Positions 60,068 through 64,000 of a DNA stretch of 64,000 nt are shown here, one piece after another. Numbering within the stretch: position 1 is the first letter of the stretch; every line of letters begins with the position of its first letter. This DNA is from JAPLJC01 sp963697965. Lineage in GTDB: Bacteria; Desulfobacterota; Desulfobaccia; Desulfobaccales; 0-14-0-80-60-11. The position numbers and the translations under genes were made by a program. The notes beneath the pieces were generated by a model. That model worked only from the letters and a program-made list of their open reading frames with translations. It ran no database searches and had not been told where the DNA came from. The stretch covers positions 1,116,001-1,180,000 of the forward strand of contig OY969108.1 of assembly GCA_963697965.1 (NCBI GenBank). The letters run 5' to 3'.

Positions 60068-60952
60068 TTAAACCCCGAACTCCAACCCGGCCGCGGCCAA
60101 GATGGCCGGCAGCTTATCCTCCCAGCCCAGGGTGGAGAGGTTCACCCCCCGGCATCCCGCGGCCTTCAGGGCGGCGATGGTCTCCGCGGCAATCTGCACG
60201 CATTCGCGCACCCGGTCCGGCGCTTTTTGAATCCGCTCAATGAACTCCTCCGGAATCTTGGCCTCCAGGTGGCGGTTGATATAGCGGGCCATGCCCACCG
60301 ACTTGAGGAGTAAGACGGTGGGAATGAGGGGGGCCGGGCGGCCTTGGAGAAGGTCGATAAACCTTGTTAGGGCCTCGACTTCGTAAACCGGCGGGGTGAC
60401 AAAAAAGGAGGCCCCGGCGGCCGCCTTCTTATCCAGTGCCGCGATTTCATCCAACCGCGCCGCATCGCTTGTGGGAATTTTCACGGTGGCGCCTACAAAA
60501 AACCGGGGGGCGCCTTGCAACTCCACCCCGGCCAGGTCCCGGCCCGTCTGCAGGGTCTGGATGGCGCCCAACAGTTCCAGCAGGTCCAGGTCGTGGACCG
60601 CCCGGGCCTGGTGGTGGTCGCCGTGGGTAATCTCATCCCCGAGGACGGCCATGACGTTGGCCACCCCCAGGGCCTGGGCCGCCAACAAGTCCCCCTGCAG
60701 GGCCAGGCAGTTGCGATCCCGGCAGCAACACTGCAACACCGTTTCCAATCCTTTGCCCTGCAACACCAGGGCGCCGCCCAGAGAACTCATCCTCATGACC
60801 GCGTTGCCCATCTCTGGGATCACAAAGGCGTCCACCTGGCGCTTGACCCTGGTGGCATTGGCCACCATGGCGGTGACGTCGGTGCCCTTGGGCGGCTCCA
60901 TCTCCGCCAGGACCACAAATTCCCCGGAAGCCAGTTTTTTTTGTAATCGCAT
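60068..60952 (-). CDS. MetF-like methylenetetrahydrofolate reductase paralogue
   Basis: 294 residues from the ATG at 60952, which has GAGGGGAG upstream; a longer frame to 60994 is unnecessary. TIM-barrel features of the family are present: FVVLAEMEPPKG, CCCRDRNCLALQGDLLAAQALGVANVMAVLGDE, ARFFVGATVKIP-like segment APRFFVGATVKIPT, GASFFVTPPVYE and TVLLLKSVGMARYINRHL. It is only distantly similar to the neighbouring metF. It lies between a receiver-like gene and hdrA, so it probably belongs to the same complex or pathway, perhaps acting on a related pterin. Confidence 0.85.
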   Translation of the reverse strand: MRLQKKLASGEFVVLAEMEPPKGTDVTAMVANATRVKRQVDAFVIPEMGNAVMRMSSLGGALVLQGKGLETVLQCCCRDRNCLALQGDLLAAQALGVANVMAVLGDEITHGDHHQARAVHDLDLLELLGAIQTLQTGRDLAGVELQGAPRFFVGATVKIPTSDAARLDEIAALDKKAAAGASFFVTPPVYEVEALTRFIDLLQGRPAPLIPTVLLLKSVGMARYINRHLEAKIPEEFIERIQKAPDRVRECVQIAAETIAALKAAGCRGVNLSTLGWEDKLPAILAAAGLEFGV

Positions 60953-60968
60953 GGAACTCCCCTCTAAA

Positions 60969-61346
60969 TTAATGGGATGCGCGTACCATGGCATTGCAAA
61001 TGGCTAAGATGAGTTCATCCATGCCAAACGAGTTGACGTGGTAATAAAATATGCCCTTTTGCCTCACCTGGATTTCCTGTTTCGGATTGTTTTCAGCCGT
61101 GGTGATAATGATGGGCAGCTTCCGGTCCAGGCCTTTGATGATGGAGATGGCCTCATAACCCATGGGCTCGGGAAGGCGCACGTCCATCACCAGAACCTTG
61201 ACCTTTTCATTCTGGATGGTCATGAGGACGTCTTTAATGTTGTCCACCTTCTTAAAGGCGTGGCCCTGCTCCAGCAGCCAGGAATTGAGCCCCTGGGCCA
61301 GTTCACCGCCCTGCTCGGCAATCAACAGCGTGCCGGACTTTTCCAT
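60969..61346 (-). CDS. Degenerate CheY-like receiver protein
   Basis: 125 residues from the ATG at 61346 (a GTG at 61355 is also possible). D55 in VLVMDVRLPEPMGYE corresponds to the phospho-acceptor. The acidic pocket of normal receivers is reduced to E11 (LIAEQGGE), and the conserved Lys-Pro is replaced by YHVNSF. It may therefore work as a phosphorylation-independent binding domain. It is the first gene of the minus-strand HdrA/MetF run; similar receiver-like genes are seen next to HdrA-MetF clusters in related bacteria, as I recall. Confidence 0.75.
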   Translation of the reverse strand: MEKSGTLLIAEQGGELAQGLNSWLLEQGHAFKKVDNIKDVLMTIQNEKVKVLVMDVRLPEPMGYEAISIIKGLDRKLPIIITTAENNPKQEIQVRQKGIFYYHVNSFGMDELILAICNAMVRASH

Positions 61347-61355
61347 CAGCACCAC

Positions 61356-61829
61356 ACCCGACGTATAATTATTAAAGGATTATCCTGCGATGGGGCTGCC
61401 ATGCGTTCCCCTGAATAATCCTGCAAGGCCTGTGCCGGAAGTCTGAAGGCGCTGAAGTTGAGGCCGCTTCTGGTTCGGAGCGCCAAGGGCCGAAAAACGG
61501 ATGAAGGCGCCGCGGCAGATTTTCCATAATAACCACTGTCAATAAGTATAACATATTTAAATTGATGTTATTTACAGTTAATGGGTAAGAAGGCCACACG
61601 CGGGTAAATATTCCTGGTGATTAGCGAGGCGCCGCTCCAGTCATAGGCAATGGCGAAATCGAAATATAACCCTTAACCGGTTTAACTGGACTTTTGCAAG
61701 ACCTTCTGATGGGTTATAATAAATTGAGGTTCCAGGCTCAGCCCGCCCTTAGGAAATGATAGAAAAAAAGATTTTATAGGGTGGCCTCCGGCCGCTGATT
61801 CAAAATTACCAGGAATAAGGAATATCTGT
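61356..61829. other. Gap with divergent promoters
   Basis: Around 470 bases between the receiver-like gene and larE. An AT-rich centre (61525-61580) has TATACT on the minus strand (61552-61547), a possible -10 for the HdrA/MetF run, with no good -35. No gene was recognised. Confidence 0.4.
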
Positions 61830-62621
61830 ATGGCTGAGACGATGATCCCGCCTTTTGAGGCGCTGGAGCGCCTGCAAGACCGCCTCCGGCGAACCCCCCG
61901 GGCGGCGCTGCTCTTTTCCGGGGGCCTCGATTCCAGCTTGCTGCTGGCCGTGGCCGCCCGCACCCTGGGACCCGGATTGTGCGCCATCACCTTCGTGGGG
62001 CCTCATATTGTCCCCGGGGAAGCGGCCGCGGCGTATCAATTGGCCCGGCGGCTTAAGGTGCGGCACCTGTGGCGATCCTTCGACCCCCTGGCCCTGCCCG
62101 ATTTCCGGGAGAATAGCCCCAGGCGGTGCTATGCCTGCAAACGCGCCATTATTGCCCAGGCCTGGGAACTCTGCCGGGAGCAGGGGGCGCAGGAGGTCCT
62201 CTGGGACGGCACCAATCTGGATGACCTGGGAGATTTTCGCCCCGGCCTCCAGGCCGCCCGGGAATTGGGAGTGGTGAGCCCCTTGCTGGCGGCGGGGCTA
62301 AACAAGGCGGCCATCCGGGCCCTGAGCCGGAGTTTGGGCCTCCCCTGGCAAAAGCCGCCCCAGAGCTGTCTGGCTACCCGCTTCCCTTACGGCGCCACCT
62401 TGACCAGGGAAGCCCTAAAGAGGGTAGGGCGGGGGGAGGCCTGGCTGCGGAGCCGGGGCTTTTCCCGGCTGCGCCTGAGGTCGCCGGCGGAGGGCCGGGC
62501 CCGCCTGGAGCTGGCCGCCGACGAGTGGGCCGCCTTTCTGGCCCCGGGGGTGCGGGGCCGGTTCCATGCGGTCTTGCAGCGCCTGGGCTTCGGCCACTGG
62601 TCCCTGGATTTGCCCGGATAA
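61830..62621 (+). CDS. larE: LarE-type ATP-dependent sulfur transferase
   Basis: 263 residues. PP-loop ATPase LLFSGGLDSSLLLAVA (28-43), CYACKRAIIAQA with a Cys pair, WDGTNLDDLGDFRPGLQAARELGVVSPLL, and KPPQSCLATRFPYG carrying the Cys used in LarE enzymes. LarE supplies sulfur for the nickel-pincer nucleotide cofactor of lactate racemase-like enzymes. No larA/B/C is in the window. Having both the CxxC and SC positions suggests the cluster-bearing form of LarE; this is inferred from the residue pattern. Confidence 0.88.
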   Translation: MAETMIPPFEALERLQDRLRRTPRAALLFSGGLDSSLLLAVAARTLGPGLCAITFVGPHIVPGEAAAAYQLARRLKVRHLWRSFDPLALPDFRENSPRRCYACKRAIIAQAWELCREQGAQEVLWDGTNLDDLGDFRPGLQAARELGVVSPLLAAGLNKAAIRALSRSLGLPWQKPPQSCLATRFPYGATLTREALKRVGRGEAWLRSRGFSRLRLRSPAEGRARLELAADEWAAFLAPGVRGRFHAVLQRLGFGHWSLDLPG

Positions 62622-62659
62622 ACCGGCGCACCCGGTGCCATAATAGCCATACCGGCCGC

Positions 62660-63010
62660 AGCTGCCGGTGGGGCTGTAGGGGCGGCCCCAGGTGTCCGCC
62701 CTCATGAGCAGGATGTAGGGTGGGCACTGCCCACCATTTCCTTTGGTGGCACAGGCTTCCAGCCTGTGCTTGGGTCGGTGGACCAGGAGCGGGGGGTTGT
62801 AGGGGCGGGGTTTCCCCTCCCAGGGCTGTAGGGGTGGACCCAGGTGTCCGCCCTCTGGCCGGTGAACCAGACCTTCTAGGGTGCGCACTGCGCACCATAA
62901 TTTTCGTGTAGGGGCGACCCGCCGGGTCGCCCGGCAAGATGAGGGGTGGGCACTGCCCACCATTTCCTTTGGTGGCACAGGTTTCCAACCTGTGCTCGGG
63001 TCGGATCAGC
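62660..63010. repeat. Mosaic of short hairpin repeats between larE and the PP-loop gene
   Basis: Several elements lie head to tail: GTAGGGGCGGCCC...GTCCGCCC, a 61-base direct repeat (62718-62778 and 62944-63004), GTAGGGGCGGGGTTTC, GTAGGGGTGGACCC, a GGTGCGCACTGCGCACC hairpin, and the 25-base element 62908-62932 identical to 744-768. The two 61-base copies differ at three positions; two of them are paired changes that keep the hairpin (AGGCTTCCAGCCT and AGGTTTCCAACCT). No ORF is supported. Confidence 0.85.
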
Positions 63011-63015
63011 TCGCC

Positions 63016-63999
63016 ATGCCAAGGAAAATCAGAGCACTGGGGCTCCTTTCCGGGGGTCTGGACAGCATGCTGGCCGGGGCGGTGCTTCGGGCCCAGGGCC
63101 TCGAGGTCGCCTTCATCTGCTTCGTCACCCCTTTTTATGGCGCCGAGCGGGCCCGGGAGTCTGCCGCCCACCTGGATTTGCCCCTCATGGTGGCGGATCT
63201 GACCGAAAAATTCGAGCCCCTGCTCTATGAGCCGCCCCATGGCTTCGGCCGGAGGCACAACCCCTGCATCGACTGCCACGCCTTGATGATCCGGGAAGCC
63301 GGATCGGTGATGGCCGCGGCAGGCTTCGACCTGGTCTTTACCGGGGAGGTTCTGGGGCAGCGGCCCATGAGCCAGAATCGCGGCTCCCTGAACGTGGTGG
63401 CCCGGGAATCGGGCCTGGGGGAGTGGCTGCTCCGGCCCTTGAGCGCCAGGTTGCTCAAGACCACCCGGCCGGAACTCCTGGGCTGGGTGGACCGGGAGCG
63501 CTTACTTAACCTGAGCGGCCGGGGGCGCAAGCGCCAGATAGCCCTGGCGGCGGCCTACGGCATCAGCCGCTATCCAGCCCCTGCCGGTGGCTGCCTGCTC
63601 ACCGACCCCGGTTATGCCCTGCGCCTCAAGGAACTCCTGAGACAGGCCGGCCGGGCGGGCCGCCGGGACCTGGAGCTGCTCAGGTGGGGCCGCCATTTCC
63701 GCCTGTCCGGGGGAGCCAAGGCGGTGGTGGGGCGCACCCAGCGGGAGAATGAAGCCCTGGCCGGACTGGCAGTGCCGGGGGACCTCAGGCTAACGGTGGA
63801 GGATCATCCCGGCCCCCTGGTCCTGGTGATCGGCCAGGCCTTGGAGGGGGAATTGCAGGAGGCCGCCGGCCTGGCCGCGGCTTACAGCGACGCTCCGCTG
63901 GCCGCGGCGGTGCGGGTAAGCGTGGCCGGCCCCGGCCTGGTCTCGATCCTCCATCTAAATACTCCGCCCAAGGACCGTTTCCGGGATTTGCTTATCTGA
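63016..63999 (+). CDS. ThiI/MnmA-like tRNA thiolation-type ATP pyrophosphatase
   Basis: 327 residues, complete in the window. PP-loop LGLLSGGLDSMLAGAVL (12-28), HNPCIDCHALMIREAG with a Cys pair, GFDLVFTGEVLGQRPMSQN, and APAGGCLLTDPGYALRLKEL with another Cys. The layout matches a family annotated as tRNA 4-thiouridine- or 2-thiouridine-type synthases; specificity is not certain. The ATG at 63016 begins the family similarity; the open frame upstream runs through repeats. No THUMP domain precedes the PP-loop, unlike classical ThiI. Confidence 0.8.
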   Translation: MPRKIRALGLLSGGLDSMLAGAVLRAQGLEVAFICFVTPFYGAERARESAAHLDLPLMVADLTEKFEPLLYEPPHGFGRRHNPCIDCHALMIREAGSVMAAAGFDLVFTGEVLGQRPMSQNRGSLNVVARESGLGEWLLRPLSARLLKTTRPELLGWVDRERLLNLSGRGRKRQIALAAAYGISRYPAPAGGCLLTDPGYALRLKELLRQAGRAGRRDLELLRWGRHFRLSGGAKAVVGRTQRENEALAGLAVPGDLRLTVEDHPGPLVLVIGQALEGELQEAAGLAAAYSDAPLAAAVRVSVAGPGLVSILHLNTPPKDRFRDLLI

Positions 64000-64000
64000 C

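Noticed and set aside
61372..61599. Minus-strand frame of 75 codons upstream of the receiver-like gene
   Set aside because: No ribosome-binding site, low-complexity Pro/Ser/Arg tail and no similarity; treated as leader DNA.
62660..63010. CRISPR array suggested by the repeated units
   Set aside because: Repeat units are palindromic, differ in length and order, and are not separated by uniform spacers; no cas genes are nearby.

Overview
This 64 kb window is GC-rich, densely packed bacterial chromosome. Its content points to a strictly anaerobic deltaproteobacterial lineage (Desulfobacterota/Desulfobaccota type, probably a sulfate reducer or acetate oxidiser). The pointers are futalosine-route menaquinone synthesis, an HdrA/MvhD/MetV/MetF cluster of the Wood-Ljungdahl methyl branch, a selenocysteine codon in the MvhD homologue, NtrC-type regulators with multi-PAS kinases, and QueH. 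The lineage is inferred from gene content only.

0-4 kb: nadC (cut by the window edge), an OsmC-like protein and valS, all on the minus strand. 4.1-13.7 kb, plus strand: a TetR regulator, then a menaquinone block in the order mqnE, mqnC, an MTAP/PNP-family nucleosidase, an aminofutalosine deaminase-like amidohydrolase (mqnX), mqnA, and UbiD-, UbiX- and UbiA-family genes (mqnL/M/P type). Only mqnD and a classical mqnB are missing. The same 16-bp palindrome ATGACC-N4-GGTCAT lies at the tetR start and before mqnE, so the TetR protein very probably controls both. 13.8-18.8 kb: a branched-chain amino-acid-type ABC transporter (livHMFG, no livK) and a PaaK-type CoA ligase. 18.9-22.9 kb: an alpha/beta hydrolase, dCMP deaminase and ftsK, ending at a strong terminator. 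23.0-28.0 kb: bioB-bioD-bioF-bioH-bioC behind a clear BirA-type operator.

28-41 kb: an HPF/cold-shock fusion, a methyltransferase-like protein, a GNAT-fused acyl-CoA synthetase, ferredoxin, glmM, coaX, a SagB-type nitroreductase, a TPR protein, a degenerate RsbW-like protein, queH, sucD/sucC and a DUF599 membrane protein.

41.4-48 kb is an accessory region, mostly AT-rich, interrupted by gpmA. It has a KGG-type small basic protein, a DUF3467/unknown/HEPN operon, an HTH protein under a palindrome, a tRNA gene with the very unusual anticodon ACT, an IS1-type transposase remnant, and a five-gene overlapping operon headed by an SDH-family Clp-fold protease interrupted by an in-frame TGA.

48-61.4 kb is one long minus-strand run: receiver, MetF paralogue, double-length HdrA, Sec-MvhD, MetV, MetF, receiver, ACT-domain protein, PAS kinase, hybrid kinase and NtrC regulator. 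It reads as a methylene-tetrahydrofolate reductase/electron-bifurcation module with its own signalling genes. The window ends with larE and a ThiI/MnmA-like ATP pyrophosphatase, separated by a mosaic of short hairpin repeats that recur through the window with compensatory base changes.
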